Source of the DNA: Rhodococcus sp. AW25M09
GTDB taxonomy: Bacteria; Actinomycetota; Actinomycetes; Mycobacteriales; Mycobacteriaceae
Reading direction: 5' to 3'
NCBI RefSeq assembly: GCF_000333955.1
Contig: NZ_CAPS01000121.1
Coordinates: forward strand, 45,839 to 109,838
Length of the DNA: 64,000 bases
The position numbers were made by a program, and so were the translations under genes. Shown in pieces: positions 35,109 to 44,722 of the stretch (positions are counted from its first letter, which is position 1; each line of letters begins with the position of its first letter). The notes under the pieces are model-generated. The model saw only the letters and a list, made by a program, of their open reading frames with translations. It was not told the DNA's origin and did not search any database.

Positions 35109-37124
35109 CTACGGCGACAGGTCGTAGAACGTCACGTCGTCGACCGTGGTCGGGGTGAAGTTCTCGATGACCCAGGCCGATATTGCGGCCGAGGTACCCG
35201 ACGCCATCCCCGGCACGGCGCCGCCTCCGACGAAGTAGTGGATCTGACCTTCGGCGACGTACTGCTGAAACTCGGCGAGGGTCGGTGAGGGGTCGGTGCC
35301 GTTGAATCCGCCCACGGGCATGACGGGATACCCCGTGGCCAATTGATAGCCCGCTGCGGTGTTCGCTCCGATGGCCGCTGCCACCCAGGTGTACGAGCCG
35401 GCGTCTTCCTCGAGCATCTCGGTGATCGCTGCGGTCGGCGTACTGCCGTCCAACAGACCACCCATACCGCGGCCCATCTCCGACCCACCGTCGGCACCGG
35501 GCAACTGCCCGGGAGCCCCGCCTCGACCGGGGAACCCCGCAGGCGGTTGCATCCCGGCAGGCAACTGCATCCCGGCAGGCAACTGCATCCCGGCAGGAAT
35601 CGCACCTTGGCCTCGGCGACCCTCGCCCGTGCCGCCGAATCCGCGCATGCCGGTGTTCGGGCCGGCCGAGACGATGCCTCCGCTGTGCGGGGTAGCGATC
35701 GTGTCGACGGCGTAGGCCGTCGGACCGGCGAGCCCCGCGAACATCACCGCCAGAATCGACGCCACCGCCACTTTTCCCCGAGTCAGTGCCGGAATCAGCA
35801 TCGCCACCGTAGCGAGAATTCCGACGACGAGAATCGCCCATTTCAGCCACGGCACGAAACTCGCACTGCGGCCGAGCAACACCCAGGCCATCGCCACCGT
35901 CGCCGCGACCGCGACGGCCATCGCGATACGCACCCAGTAGGTGTCGCGTCGACGCCACAGCAGGACGCTGCCGATACCGACCAGCGCGGCCACGGCGGGT
36001 GAGAGCGCAACGGTGTAATACGCGTGGAAGATTCCGGCCATGAAGCTGAACGTCAGGCCGGTGACGAGCAACCACGAACCCCAGACGATCAGCGATGCGC
36101 GCCGGCCGTCGGTTCGAGGAGACCTGCCACGCAACACCAGTCCGACCACGAACAGGAGCAATGCAGCAGGCAGTAGCCAGGCGATCTGGCCGCCCTGGGA
36201 GGCGTCGAACATGCGGAAGATGCCGGTTTCTCCCCACATCGACCCGCCACCCGCGCCGCCCCCGACACCACCGGGCGTGACGCTGCCGGTTTCGTCACCA
36301 CTGAGTCGACCGAACCCGTTGTAGCCGAGTGTGAGCTCGAGGATCGAATTGTTCTGCGATCCACCGACCCAGGGCCGCGAGGATGCCGGCCAGAACTCCA
36401 CGATCAACAGCCACCATCCCGCCGAGACGATCATCGCGCCGAGGGCACCGAACAGCTGTAGCAGTCGGGTGACGAATTTCGGTGGACCGGCGATCAGATA
36501 GGTCAGCGCCAACGGCGGTACGACGAGCATCACCTGAAGCTGCTTGGTGAGGAAGCCGAATCCGACGAACATGCCGGTGATGAGCAGCCACTTGATCTTT
36601 CCGGACTCGACGCCTCGCAGCAGCGCCCAGACGGACGCGATCATCAGCAGCACGAGCAATGCGTCGGGGTTGTTGAACCGGAACATCAGTGCCGCAACCG
36701 GGGTGAGGGCCAGCACCAGTCCGGCGAGCAAGCCCGCGGCACCGCCGAATCTGCGCCGGACAGTGGCGCGCAGCAGTGCCACCGACGCGACCCCGAGGAG
36801 AGCCTGCGGCACCAGCATCGCCCAGGTGTCGAGCCCGAAGATGCGCACCGACAACGACATCAACCACAGCGACATCGGCGGCTTGTCGACGGTGATCGAA
36901 TTGGCGGCGTCCGAGGATCCGAAGAAGAAGGCCTTCCAGGACACCGAACCTGCCTGTACGGCAGCAGAATAGAACGAGTTGGCCCAGCCCGACGCACCGA
37001 GTCCCCAGATGTAGGCGACCCCGGTACCGACGAGCAGCGCGACCAATCCGATCCATTCCCACCGGCGAGATGTCGTAGGAGCGGACGCGGCAGCCGCGGA
37101 GGGTCGATCGATCAACGTCGTCAC
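35109..37124 (-). CDS. GT39-family (ArnT/PMT-like) polytopic glycosyltransferase
   Basis: A 671-aa membrane protein with about 12 predicted helices. The first extracytoplasmic loop has the family-typical ITVDKPPMSLWL stretch, where lipid-phosphate-sugar glycosyltransferases hold catalytic acids. The C-terminal 180 residues are extracytoplasmic and rich in Gly, Pro and Met, with a PAGMQL repeat, then a conserved domain ending in VTFYDLSP. The family uses polyprenyl-phosphate sugars to modify lipids, proteins or wall polymers outside the membrane. It overlaps the preceding GT2-GtrA gene by ATGA, and that gene is the likely supplier of the polyprenyl-phosphate sugar. The acceptor is unknown. Confidence 0.88.
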   Translation of the reverse strand: MTTLIDRPSAAAASAPTTSRRWEWIGLVALLVGTGVAYIWGLGASGWANSFYSAAVQAGSVSWKAFFFGSSDAANSITVDKPPMSLWLMSLSVRIFGLDTWAMLVPQALLGVASVALLRATVRRRFGGAAGLLAGLVLALTPVAALMFRFNNPDALLVLLMIASVWALLRGVESGKIKWLLITGMFVGFGFLTKQLQVMLVVPPLALTYLIAGPPKFVTRLLQLFGALGAMIVSAGWWLLIVEFWPASSRPWVGGSQNNSILELTLGYNGFGRLSGDETGSVTPGGVGGGAGGGSMWGETGIFRMFDASQGGQIAWLLPAALLLFVVGLVLRGRSPRTDGRRASLIVWGSWLLVTGLTFSFMAGIFHAYYTVALSPAVAALVGIGSVLLWRRRDTYWVRIAMAVAVAATVAMAWVLLGRSASFVPWLKWAILVVGILATVAMLIPALTRGKVAVASILAVMFAGLAGPTAYAVDTIATPHSGGIVSAGPNTGMRGFGGTGEGRRGQGAIPAGMQLPAGMQLPAGMQPPAGFPGRGGAPGQLPGADGGSEMGRGMGGLLDGSTPTAAITEMLEEDAGSYTWVAAAIGANTAAGYQLATGYPVMPVGGFNGTDPSPTLAEFQQYVAEGQIHYFVGGGAVPGMASGTSAAISAWVIENFTPTTVDDVTFYDLSP
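35549..35597. repeat. 18-bp in-frame tandem repeat inside the GT39 gene
   Basis: Two full copies and one partial copy of an 18-bp unit (GCATCCCGGCAGGCAACT on the plus strand) encode the peptide repeat PAGMQL in the extracytoplasmic C-terminal region. The length is a multiple of 3, so copy-number change would keep the frame. Confidence 0.8.
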
Positions 37125-38377
37125 AGGATCTCCGCCGCACCCTCGGCGTGCGCGAGTACCGACTGGGGGCTACGGAAGACCCACCTCAGCGCGACGAATC
37201 GGCACACGGTGGCAACGAGATTGGCGACGATGAGGACGGCGAGTTCGACGTGCCGGGACACGTCGGGAACCCAGGCATGCAGTAATGCAAGCGATCCGCT
37301 GGTGACGAGGAGCGCGAAGCCGAAGATCACCAGGCCCTGGACTTGATGCTTGCCTGCTCCCTCCGAGCCCCGGACGCCGAAGGTGAAGGCGCGGTTGGCC
37401 GCAGTGTTGAGCACTGCAGTGATCAGCAACCCGAAGAAGTTCGCGGCCTGTGCGCCGATCGACGAGTGCAACACGAGATACAGCAGCGCGTAGGCGACGG
37501 TGCTGGCGACACCGATGATGCCGAATCGCACCATCTGGCCGATCATTCCGTGCGGCACTCCGGGCACGAGCGGCTCCCGTCCCAGGCTTCGACGTAGTTC
37601 GGCGACGGGCAGCACGCCGGTGGCCAGTGCGCGTCCGACGCGCCAGCATCCCTGCAGGTCCTTGACGGCGGTGTCGACGATATCGACGCTGCTGTCCGGG
37701 TCGTCGACCCAGTCGACGGGTACCTCGTGAATGCGCAAGCCGACCTTCTCGGCAATCACGAGCAATTCGGTGTCGAAGAACCACCCGGTGTCCTCGACGA
37801 GTGGGAGCAAATGCCGGGCCACATCGGTGCGCATGGCTTTGAAGCCGCACTGGGCATCGGAGAATCGTGCACGAAGCGAGGTGCGCAGGATGAGGTTGTA
37901 ACTGCGCGAGATGAATTCGCGCTTCGCCCCGCGGACCACGCGAGAGGACCGGCTCAGCCGCGATCCGATCGCGAGGTCCGAGTGGCCGGACATCAGGGGT
38001 GCGATCAGCGGCATCAGGGCGTTGAGGTCGGTGGAGAGGTCCACATCCATGTAGGCCACGACATCCGCGGCCGACGCCAACCACACTGCTTTGAGGGCCC
38101 GCCCACGTCCCTTCTCGTTCAGATGACGAACCTGGACTCCGTCGATCTCCTCGGCGAGTCGATGCGCGACGGCGAGCGTGCCGTCGGTGCTGGCATTGTC
38201 GGCGATCGTGATTCGGGACCGGAACGGGATTCGGTCCTCGAGATGCTCGTGTAGACGACGAATGCACTGTTCGAGATCGGCCTCTTCGTTGTAGACCGGG
38301 ATGACCACCTCGAGCGTGCCCGTGGCATTCGAGCCGGGCCGTCGGCCTGCTGCTGGTGCGAGAGAATTCGTTGGCAT
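37121..38377 (-). CDS. Polyprenyl-phosphate glycosyltransferase GT2 fused to GtrA-like membrane domain
   Basis: A 418-aa two-domain protein. The N-terminal DPM1-like GT2 domain (about residues 20-260) has [14 protein letters not shown], the DNASTDGT motif, the DVDLSTDL metal-binding motif and GFKAMR. The C-terminal GtrA domain has four predicted membrane helices (about 275-400). Such enzymes transfer a sugar from a nucleotide donor to polyprenyl phosphate, and GtrA domains are thought to help flip or position the product. The start at 38377 (MPTNSL) is preferred over one 45 bp upstream. It is cotranscribed with the GT39 gene through a 4-bp overlap and divergent from a HIT gene with an 89-bp gap. 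Confidence 0.9.
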   Translation of the reverse strand: MPTNSLAPAAGRRPGSNATGTLEVVIPVYNEEADLEQCIRRLHEHLEDRIPFRSRITIADNASTDGTLAVAHRLAEEIDGVQVRHLNEKGRGRALKAVWLASAADVVAYMDVDLSTDLNALMPLIAPLMSGHSDLAIGSRLSRSSRVVRGAKREFISRSYNLILRTSLRARFSDAQCGFKAMRTDVARHLLPLVEDTGWFFDTELLVIAEKVGLRIHEVPVDWVDDPDSSVDIVDTAVKDLQGCWRVGRALATGVLPVAELRRSLGREPLVPGVPHGMIGQMVRFGIIGVASTVAYALLYLVLHSSIGAQAANFFGLLITAVLNTAANRAFTFGVRGSEGAGKHQVQGLVIFGFALLVTSGSLALLHAWVPDVSRHVELAVLIVANLVATVCRFVALRWVFRSPQSVLAHAEGAAEIL

Positions 38378-38466
38378 GGGGACAACACTCGGGTTCGGAG
38401 CTGGACCCACCCTGCGACGCACCTGGCAATCGCCTGGGAGGCGAACGCATAGGGCATCCTGTTCCC

Positions 38467-38892
38467 ATGGCTTCCATCTTCAGCAAGATCATCGCCGGCG
38501 AGATCCCCGGACGTTTCGTCTGGCAGGACGAGGACGTGGTTGCGTTCCTGACGATCGCGCCGGTCACCCAGGGCCACACGTTGGTGGTTCCGCGGGAGGA
38601 GATCGACCAGTGGCAGGACGTCGACGGTGCCGCGTTCGCCAAGATCACGGCGGTCGCGCAGATCATCGGCCAGGCCGTTCGGACTGCGTTCGACGCGCCC
38701 CGCGCCGGTCTGTTGATCGCCGGGCTCGAGGTTCCGCATCTGCACCTGCATGTGTTCCCGGCCTACGACATGGGCAACTTCGACATTTCCGGTGCCGACC
38801 CGAATCCCTCGCCGGAGTCCCAGGACGAGGCCGCGACCAAGCTGCGGGCGGCGTTGCGCGAGCTCGGCCACGAGGCGCACGTAGCGGACTGA
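38467..38892 (+). CDS. HIT family protein (histidine triad)
   Basis: A 141-aa nucleotide-binding hydrolase/transferase of the HIT superfamily, with [17 protein letters not shown] at the start, [10 protein letters not shown], and the triad PHLHLHVFP. The in-frame extension upstream of 38467 overlaps the divergent glycosyltransferase and is not typical of the family. Paralogue of the HIT gene at 19020-19445; this one is the more canonical HinT type. No obvious functional link with its neighbours. Confidence 0.93.
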   Translation: MASIFSKIIAGEIPGRFVWQDEDVVAFLTIAPVTQGHTLVVPREEIDQWQDVDGAAFAKITAVAQIIGQAVRTAFDAPRAGLLIAGLEVPHLHLHVFPAYDMGNFDISGADPNPSPESQDEAATKLRAALRELGHEAHVAD

Positions 38893-38959
38893 TCGGCCCT
38901 CCAGGGGGACGCACATGCTCAGCGGCGCGCAGGAATCGTCGACGCCTCGCTGCGGGTTT

Positions 38960-38994
38960 CGCGATCTGTTCCAGTAGCTCGACTACAGATCGCG
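38960..38994. promoter_or_regulatory. 10-bp inverted repeat upstream of the MFS gene
   Basis: CGCGATCTGT and ACAGATCGCG are perfect complements separated by 15 nt, 30 bp before the MFS start and 68 bp after the HIT stop. It could be an operator for the exporter or a terminator for HIT; the lack of a T-run favours a regulator site. Confidence 0.45.
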
Positions 38995-39024
38995 GGCCTC
39001 GATCACCAGACCACAAGGATGACG

Positions 39025-40443
39025 ATGACCGACTCAGCGCTCGGCCGTACCGGCACCACGAACAGCACCCGAGCACTGTCGATCGCAGCCCTCGGCACCC
39101 TGCTGACCCTGATGGCATTCACCGCACCGCTCGCGACCATCAACAGCACCGCCGTGGACCTGATGTCGGACGCAGCGGGCCGCACCTGGATTCTCAGCTC
39201 CATGAGCATCGGCCTCGCCGCAGCCTTACTCACCACCGGTACCGTCTCCGACGACTTCGGCCGGCGTCGCACGTTCGCGCTCGGTGCCGTAGTCCTGGCC
39301 GTCGGCGCCGTCGTCTGTGCCGTTTCCCCCAACACGCTGATCTTCGTCTCGGCCCGCATCCTGCAGGGCCTCGGCGGCGCCGCCGTCATCGCATCGAGCC
39401 TGGGCATCATCGCGCACACCCATCCCGCCGGTCCGCTACGCGCGAAGGCCAGCGGAGTATGGGGCGCGAGCGTGGGTGCCGGAATCGCACTCGGCCCACT
39501 GCTGGCAGCCGCCCTGGATCGCTGGGCGAGTTGGCGCGAGGCCTATGTGGTTCTCGCAGTCGCCACGGCCGCGCTCGCCGTCGCTGCGCATCTTCTGGTC
39601 GACGAATCCACGTCCGACGCCCCGCGTGGACTCGATCCGTTCGGTGCGCTGCTGTTGGCGACGGGCATCGGTGCGTTGCTGGCTGCGTTGGTCGAGGGCA
39701 GGCAGGGTTGGATCTCCGTCACCCCGATCGTGCTGTTCGTCCTCGCTGCGCTCCTCTTGGCATCTTTCCTCATCCTCGAATTACGCAGTGCAGCAGCGAT
39801 GCTCGATCTCACACTCTTCAAGCATCCACCGTTCGTCGCCGCAACTGTTGCTGCGCTGGCCACCGGCGGCGGAATCATCGCGTTGATGTCGTACATGCCC
39901 GGATTCGTCGGAACCGTGCTGGGGATCGATGCGCTCGGTGCTGCGTTGCTGTTGTTCGGGTGGTCGGCCACATCGGTAGTCACCGCTCTGTTGGCCCGCA
40001 GGCTGCCCGCATCGGTGAGCGGACGGACGCAACTCGCCATCGGTCTCGTGGGGGTCGCGATCGGGATGGTGATGCTGACGGGGTTGTCCGAGAACGCATC
40101 CTGGTCGCGACTTCTCCCCGGCCTACTCGTGGCAGGCGTTTCCAGCGGGATACTCAACGCAGCTCTGGGACGCGAGGCCGTGGCCAGCGTCACGGCCGGA
40201 CGGGGCGGAATGGGAAGCGGAGCGAACAACACCGCACGCTACGTCGGATCTGCCGTCGGTGTCACCGTCGTCGCGTCGTTGCTGTTCCCGCTGGGAACCG
40301 TACCGCCACTGCGCTGGTGGACGGCTGGAACACCGCAGCCCTGCTCACCGCTGCGATATCGGTGCTCGGAGCCGTGGTGGTGGCGCTATCAGGCGCCCGG
40401 CGCTGACGAGTATTCCTGCTCCGGCCTCCCGGTGGACCCGTAG
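39025..40443 (+). CDS. MFS transporter (DHA2-like), apparent frameshift near the 3' end
   Basis: A drug:proton antiporter-type membrane protein with 12-14 predicted helices. It has the DFGRRRTF motif A-like loop after TM2 and the motif C-like GASVGAGIALGPLL in TM5. ATG 39025 is chosen because AAGG sits 6 nt before it; ATG 39019 is too close to that ribosome site. After VASLLFPLG the reading frame yields a Trp/Cys/Pro-rich tail with no membrane character. The next frame continues as TALVDGWNTAALLTAAISVLGAVVVALSG, a normal last helix ending at 40406. A one-base deletion near 40285-40300 is the likely cause, real or from sequencing. The tail overlaps the convergent response regulator gene. Confidence 0.85.
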   Translation: MTDSALGRTGTTNSTRALSIAALGTLLTLMAFTAPLATINSTAVDLMSDAAGRTWILSSMSIGLAAALLTTGTVSDDFGRRRTFALGAVVLAVGAVVCAVSPNTLIFVSARILQGLGGAAVIASSLGIIAHTHPAGPLRAKASGVWGASVGAGIALGPLLAAALDRWASWREAYVVLAVATAALAVAAHLLVDESTSDAPRGLDPFGALLLATGIGALLAALVEGRQGWISVTPIVLFVLAALLLASFLILELRSAAAMLDLTLFKHPPFVAATVAALATGGGIIALMSYMPGFVGTVLGIDALGAALLLFGWSATSVVTALLARRLPASVSGRTQLAIGLVGVAIGMVMLTGLSENASWSRLLPGLLVAGVSSGILNAALGREAVASVTAGRGGMGSGANNTARYVGSAVGVTVVASLLFPLGTVPPLRWWTAGTPQPCSPLRYRCSEPWWWRYQAPGADEYSCSGLPVDP

Positions 40444-41045
40444 CGTAGCTGCATACGCAACCGCCCCTTGGACACCAGAGTAGCCAGGTAGCGCTGCGCC
40501 GTCGCTCGGGAAATCCCTATGGCCGCAGCAACTTCACCCGCAGACATCGGATCGGCCGTACCGCGAACAGCGCCCAGGACCAGATCACGGGTGACCGATT
40601 GCGAGGTCGGCATCGGTGCCGCTGCGCGCGGGCGTAGCGCGTCGAAACCGCCGTCGATATCGGCCTGGCTCAGCTCTTCCGAACGGTCGAGGGCAGCGCG
40701 ATACGTCAGGTAGCCGGTGAGTCGGTCGACCAGTGCCGAGCGCGGAAAAGGTTTGATCAGATACGTCCACGCGCCGGCGATCATCGCAGCGCGTACGGTC
40801 TGCCGATCGGCCGCGGCGGAGAGCACCACGGCGTCGCAGGGGAGTTCGCGGACCAGGTCGATGCCGGATCCGTCCGGTAGATAGACGTCGACCAGCGCCA
40901 AGTCGAACGACTGCGTCGCCACCAGCTCACGCGCCTGGCCGATGCTCGTCGCCACCGCTGCAACCTCGTAGTGGTCGAGCGAATTCACCAGCGCCGCATG
41001 CAGATCCGCAACCCGAAAGTCGTCGTCGACCACCAGTACTCTCAT
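40389..41045 (-). CDS. Response regulator, CitB/DcuR type
   Basis: A 218-aa two-component regulator. The receiver domain (1-120) has the acidic triad D7-D9, phospho-acceptor Asp53 in LALVDVYLPDGSG, and Lys98 in YLIKPF. The C-terminal helix-turn-helix (about 165-205, MSAGEVAAAIGISRATAQRYL) is the CitB/DcuR type. It is encoded with a 4-bp overlap after its sensor kinase, and the pair is divergent from a CitMHS citrate carrier that it most likely activates. The 3' end overlaps the tail of the convergent MFS gene. Confidence 0.92.
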   Translation of the reverse strand: MRVLVVDDDFRVADLHAALVNSLDHYEVAAVATSIGQARELVATQSFDLALVDVYLPDGSGIDLVRELPCDAVVLSAAADRQTVRAAMIAGAWTYLIKPFPRSALVDRLTGYLTYRAALDRSEELSQADIDGGFDALRPRAAAPMPTSQSVTRDLVLGAVRGTADPMSAGEVAAAIGISRATAQRYLATLVSKGRLRMQLRYGSTGRPEQEYSSAPGA

Positions 41046-42706
41046 CCCGACACCTCGTCCGTTTCCAGTGCATCCGGTATCGACGCGATGAACACCGCGC
41101 CCCCTCGTCCATTGTCCGCGTTGATCTGCCCGCCGACATCGGCCAATGTCACATCGCCGCCCCGAGTGCGCGCGATCTGACGACTCAGCGCCAGGCCCAC
41201 CCCTCGGCCGCCCGGCGATTCTGTCGTCGATTTGGTCGAGACGCCCTCGACGAACACCTGATCGGGTGCCAGGTCCACGCCGTCACCCGAATCCACGACG
41301 ACGATGTGTAACGTCGAACCATCCTGCATCAGTTCCACTTCCACCTCCGCGGGCCTGCGGACACCCAGCCGGGCGGCATCGATCGCGTTGTCGACGAGGT
41401 TGCCCAGCACCGTGGTCACGTCGACCGGAACGGCCAGCTCGCCGCCGACCCAGGTGTTCTCGCCCAACACCAACCGGACGCCGCTCTCGCGCGCGTGCGC
41501 TGCCTTGGCCGTGAGGAACGACCGAAGGTAGGCATCGGACACGGCATCGATGCCCTCGACGGATTCCGATCTGGGCCCGACACCGAGGATCTCGTCGATG
41601 TAGTGCGACGCGCGATCGGAGTGGCCCTCGTGCAGCAATCCGCTGACCAGATGCATCCGATTCGCGAACTCGTGTCGCTGAGCGCGCAGTACGGCGGACA
41701 TCGACTGCACCGCGTCGAGCTGCCGCGTCAGGGTCTCCACATCGGTTCGGTCGCGCACGGTCAGCACCGTACCCAGATCTCGATTGTCGCGCAGTACTTT
41801 TCGTGCTGCCGCAATGACCACCACTTCGTTCACGGCAGCGAGCACCGGCTCGGCCGTCGGAGATTCGATGACCTCGAGCAGCCTCGGGGTGAGGCCGATG
41901 TCCTCGACACGCATCCCCGGCCTGCCGTCGATCGAGAGCAACGCACGCGCCTCGTCGTTGACGACCGTGACCATGCCGTCCGGGTCGACGGCCACCACGC
42001 CCTCACCGATTCCGTGCAGCACCGCCTCCTGTTCCCGGACCAGTTCGGCGAGTTCCTCCGGTTCGAGCCCCAGAGTCAGCCGTTTCCACCTGCGCGCCAA
42101 CAAAGTCGAGCCGAACAGCCCGAGCAACAGCACGGCGCCCGTCACCAACGCGCCGTTGACGAGGTCTTTCACCAACTCGGTACGCACCGCCGTCGTGGAA
42201 ATTCCGACGCTCACTTCACCGATCACCACGTCCCTCGAACCAAGTTCCAGCACCGGAACTTTCGCACGAACGGAGTCACCGAGCGTGCCGCGATCCTGCT
42301 CGACCACCTCGTTGCCCGCCAACGCGCCCGAAGGATCTGTACTCACCCGCAGGCCGAGCACCGTCGGGTCGGGGTGCGCCAACCGCAGACCCCGATCGTC
42401 GGTGATGACGACGAACAGCGCATCGGTGCGAATTCGAGCACCCTCGGCCGCCCGCTGCAGAGCCCCGCTCGCCAACATTTCCGCAGGTGCCGCCTCGGTC
42501 CCCGCAGAGTCCGCCGCGGAGAACTGCTCGACGAGCGTGCGCACCTCCGGATCCGACGCCGCCGTCCGCGCGACAGCCAACGCACGTTCGCCGTACTCCT
42601 CGCTCGCCTGCCTGCCACTGCTGATCGCGAACACCCCGAACGCCACCGCAAGAGCCACCGCCACCAGCGCGGCCTGCAACAACAGCACCTGAGTCCTCAA
42701 TCGCAC
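41042..42706 (-). CDS. Sensor histidine kinase, CitA/DcuS type
   Basis: A 554-aa membrane sensor of di/tricarboxylates. TM1 is at about 7-28, followed by an extracytoplasmic PDC-type sensor domain (about 35-178), TM2 at 184-206, a cytoplasmic PAS domain (about 225-320), and a SpoOB-type dimerization helix with the phosphorylated His345 in RAQRHEFANRMH. The HATPase domain has the N box (NLVDNAIDAA) and G boxes (DSGDGV, GGRGVGLAL). Placement beside a citrate carrier points to citrate or a related carboxylate as signal. It is the first gene of the kinase-regulator pair. Confidence 0.93.
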   Translation of the reverse strand: MRLRTQVLLLQAALVAVALAVAFGVFAISSGRQASEEYGERALAVARTAASDPEVRTLVEQFSAADSAGTEAAPAEMLASGALQRAAEGARIRTDALFVVITDDRGLRLAHPDPTVLGLRVSTDPSGALAGNEVVEQDRGTLGDSVRAKVPVLELGSRDVVIGEVSVGISTTAVRTELVKDLVNGALVTGAVLLLGLFGSTLLARRWKRLTLGLEPEELAELVREQEAVLHGIGEGVVAVDPDGMVTVVNDEARALLSIDGRPGMRVEDIGLTPRLLEVIESPTAEPVLAAVNEVVVIAAARKVLRDNRDLGTVLTVRDRTDVETLTRQLDAVQSMSAVLRAQRHEFANRMHLVSGLLHEGHSDRASHYIDEILGVGPRSESVEGIDAVSDAYLRSFLTAKAAHARESGVRLVLGENTWVGGELAVPVDVTTVLGNLVDNAIDAARLGVRRPAEVEVELMQDGSTLHIVVVDSGDGVDLAPDQVFVEGVSTKSTTESPGGRGVGLALSRQIARTRGGDVTLADVGGQINADNGRGGAVFIASIPDALETDEVSG

Positions 42707-42806
42707 CCGCCAAGGCTATGTCCACGACGTCCATGAGCACAATGCGCAAAAGACTCTTTACGTCGCTTGCGCGGGTAGTGCGCACAACAGCGAACATGTG
42801 ATGCCG

Positions 42807-42816
42807 GTTACGTAAC
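42807..42816. promoter_or_regulatory. GTTACGTAAC palindrome in the divergent citA/citM promoter region
   Basis: Perfect 10-bp palindrome in the 168-bp gap between the sensor kinase and citrate carrier genes, 59 bp before the carrier ATG. A second 6-bp inverted pair GCGCAA/TTGCGC lies at 42744-42749 and 42767-42772. Either could be the response-regulator site. Confidence 0.35.
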
Positions 42817-42874
42817 TTCGGTCACACACCAAGTCCGACCGGACCCACCTCACACTTTCGAGAAGGAGTGCACG

Positions 42875-44278
42875 ATGTTGGTGATACTCGGCTTCCTCAT
42901 GGTCGCCGCCTTCATGTTCTTGATCCTGACCAAGAGAGCCACGCCTGTCGTCGCACTCACCCTCGTACCCGTCATCTTCGGCCTGCTGGCCGGGGCCGGA
43001 CTCGGCATCGGCGACATGATCACCGACGGCATCAAGTCCCTGGCCCCCACCGCGGCCCTGCTGTTCTTCGCCATCATCTTCTTCGGAATCATGATCGACG
43101 TCGGACTGTTCGACCCGCTGGTGCGCGGCATCCTGCGCGTGGTGCGCAACGACCCGATGAAACTGGTTGTCGGAACAGCCATTCTGGCCATGGTCGTCTC
43201 TCTCGACGGTGACGGCTCCACGACGTTCATCATCGTCACGTCCGCACTGCTGCCGCTGTATCTCAAACTCGGTGTCAGCCCGGTGATTCTGACGGTGATC
43301 GCCGGTCTCGCCAACGGCACGATGAACATCATCCCGTGGGGTGGCCCGACGGTTCGCGCCGCGTCCGCTCTCGGCATCTCCCCCTCCGACGTGTTCGTAC
43401 CGATGGTTCCGTCGATGATCGTGGGCCTGATCATCGTGCTGCTGTTCGCTGTACACCTGGGCATCATGGAGCGTCGCCGCCTGGGCAAGCTGATCTACGA
43501 GCCCGAGCTGGTGGCCTCCGGTGGTGGCGGCAGTATCCGCAAGGGCAGCAGTGGAACCGGAAAACCGGGAACCGGCGGCAGCAAGGGAACAGGTGGCACC
43601 GGCGGAGCAGACGAATCGGGCCAGTTCTTCGACGGCCTCGATCCCGATCGCGACACTCTGCGCCCGAAGCTGCTGTGGTTCAACGCAGCTCTGACAGTCG
43701 TCCTGCTGGTCGTCCTCGTCATGGACATTCTGCCCATCCCGGTGCTGTTCATGATCGCTGCCTCGATCGCTCTGACGGTCAACTTCCCCAAGGTCAAGGA
43801 GCAGGGTGACGCGATCGCGCGGCACTCGTCCTCGATCGTCTCGGTGGTCGCCATGGTGCTCGCCGCGGCAATTCTGACCGGCGTCTTCCAGGGCACCGGA
43901 ATGGTCGAGGCCATGGCCGAATGGCTGCTCAACGTCATTCCGTCCGGCATGGGACCGTACCTGGCCGTCATCACCGGAATCCTGAGCATCCCGCTGACCT
44001 TCTTCATGACCAACGACGCCTTCTACTTCGGCATCCTGCCGGTGCTGACCGAGACCGCAAGCAAGTACGGCATCGACCCGGTCGAGATGGCCCGTGCCTC
44101 GATCACCGGACAGCCCGTCCACCTGCAGAGCCCGCTGGTTCCGGCCATCCTGCTGCTCGTCACCCTCGCCGGAGTGTCGCTGGCCGATCACCACAAGAAG
44201 GTGCTGTGGCGAGCAGTGGTCGTTTCCCTCGCAATGCTGGCCGTCGGCATCGTCCTCGGCCAGATTCCCTTCGGCTGA
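42875..44278 (+). CDS. CitMHS family citrate:cation symporter
   Basis: A 467-aa membrane carrier of the CitM/CitH family, which takes up citrate complexed with Mg2+ or Ca2+. It has about 12 predicted helices, with the SLDGDGSTTFII segment, ANGTMNIIPWGGPTVRAAS, and FFMTNDAFYFGILP in the second half. Residues about 212-245 form a Gly/Ser/Thr-rich cytoplasmic loop (GKPGTGGSKGTGGTGG). A strong AGAAGGAG ribosome site precedes the ATG. Divergent from the CitA/CitB-like pair and followed 33 bp later by a universal stress protein gene. Confidence 0.93.
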   Translation: MLVILGFLMVAAFMFLILTKRATPVVALTLVPVIFGLLAGAGLGIGDMITDGIKSLAPTAALLFFAIIFFGIMIDVGLFDPLVRGILRVVRNDPMKLVVGTAILAMVVSLDGDGSTTFIIVTSALLPLYLKLGVSPVILTVIAGLANGTMNIIPWGGPTVRAASALGISPSDVFVPMVPSMIVGLIIVLLFAVHLGIMERRRLGKLIYEPELVASGGGGSIRKGSSGTGKPGTGGSKGTGGTGGADESGQFFDGLDPDRDTLRPKLLWFNAALTVVLLVVLVMDILPIPVLFMIAASIALTVNFPKVKEQGDAIARHSSSIVSVVAMVLAAAILTGVFQGTGMVEAMAEWLLNVIPSGMGPYLAVITGILSIPLTFFMTNDAFYFGILPVLTETASKYGIDPVEMARASITGQPVHLQSPLVPAILLLVTLAGVSLADHHKKVLWRAVVVSLAMLAVGIVLGQIPFG

Positions 44279-44311
44279 TCCCCCACCCCACTGTTTCGAG
44301 GAGAACCTGCC

Positions 44312-44722
44312 ATGACTGTTGGCGTACTGCACAACAATTCACCCGAGGGCCGCGCAGCGTTGGCGGCCGCCGTTCGAGAAGCACGCATTCGAGAGACGGA
44401 CCTCGTCGTCCTGCATGCACTCTCCGGATCGGCCGAGCCTTCCGCCGAGGCAGTCGAGACGCACGCAGTATCGACTGCGGTGGAGACTGCCATGAACGAC
44501 ATCGACCACGCCGACGCCGTCTCCTGGAGGGTGGCGGCAGGTAGGCCCGATCCCGATGCCGTCAATACCCTGCTGACACTGGTGGAAGAACAGAAGTGCG
44601 AGATCCTCGTGGTCGGCTCGCGCCACCGCTCGGCAGTCGGCAAGTTCCTGATGGGACAGACGATTCAGCGTCTACTGCTCGAGATCCCGGTCCCGGTTCT
44701 GCTGGTCAAATCCGGAGCGTGA
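44312..44722 (+). CDS. Universal stress protein (UspA family)
   Basis: A 136-aa single-domain UspA protein. The opening TVGVLHNNSPEGRAAL replaces the usual VxVDGSxxS, and the nucleotide-loop region is VVGSRHRSAVGKFLMGQT, close to the ATP-binding Gx2Gx9G pattern. The C-terminus is PVPVLLVKSG. It is 33 bp after the citrate carrier and overlaps the next permease gene by GTGA, so the three are probably one transcript. It may tune the transporters; that is inference from gene order. Confidence 0.9.
   Translation: MTVGVLHNNSPEGRAALAAAVREARIRETDLVVLHALSGSAEPSAEAVETHAVSTAVETAMNDIDHADAVSWRVAAGRPDPDAVNTLLTLVEEQKCEILVVGSRHRSAVGKFLMGQTIQRLLLEIPVPVLLVKSGA

Noticed and set aside
35549..35597. Short repeats considered as a CRISPR-like array
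   Set aside because: Contiguous 18-bp units without spacers, in frame with the GT39 protein.
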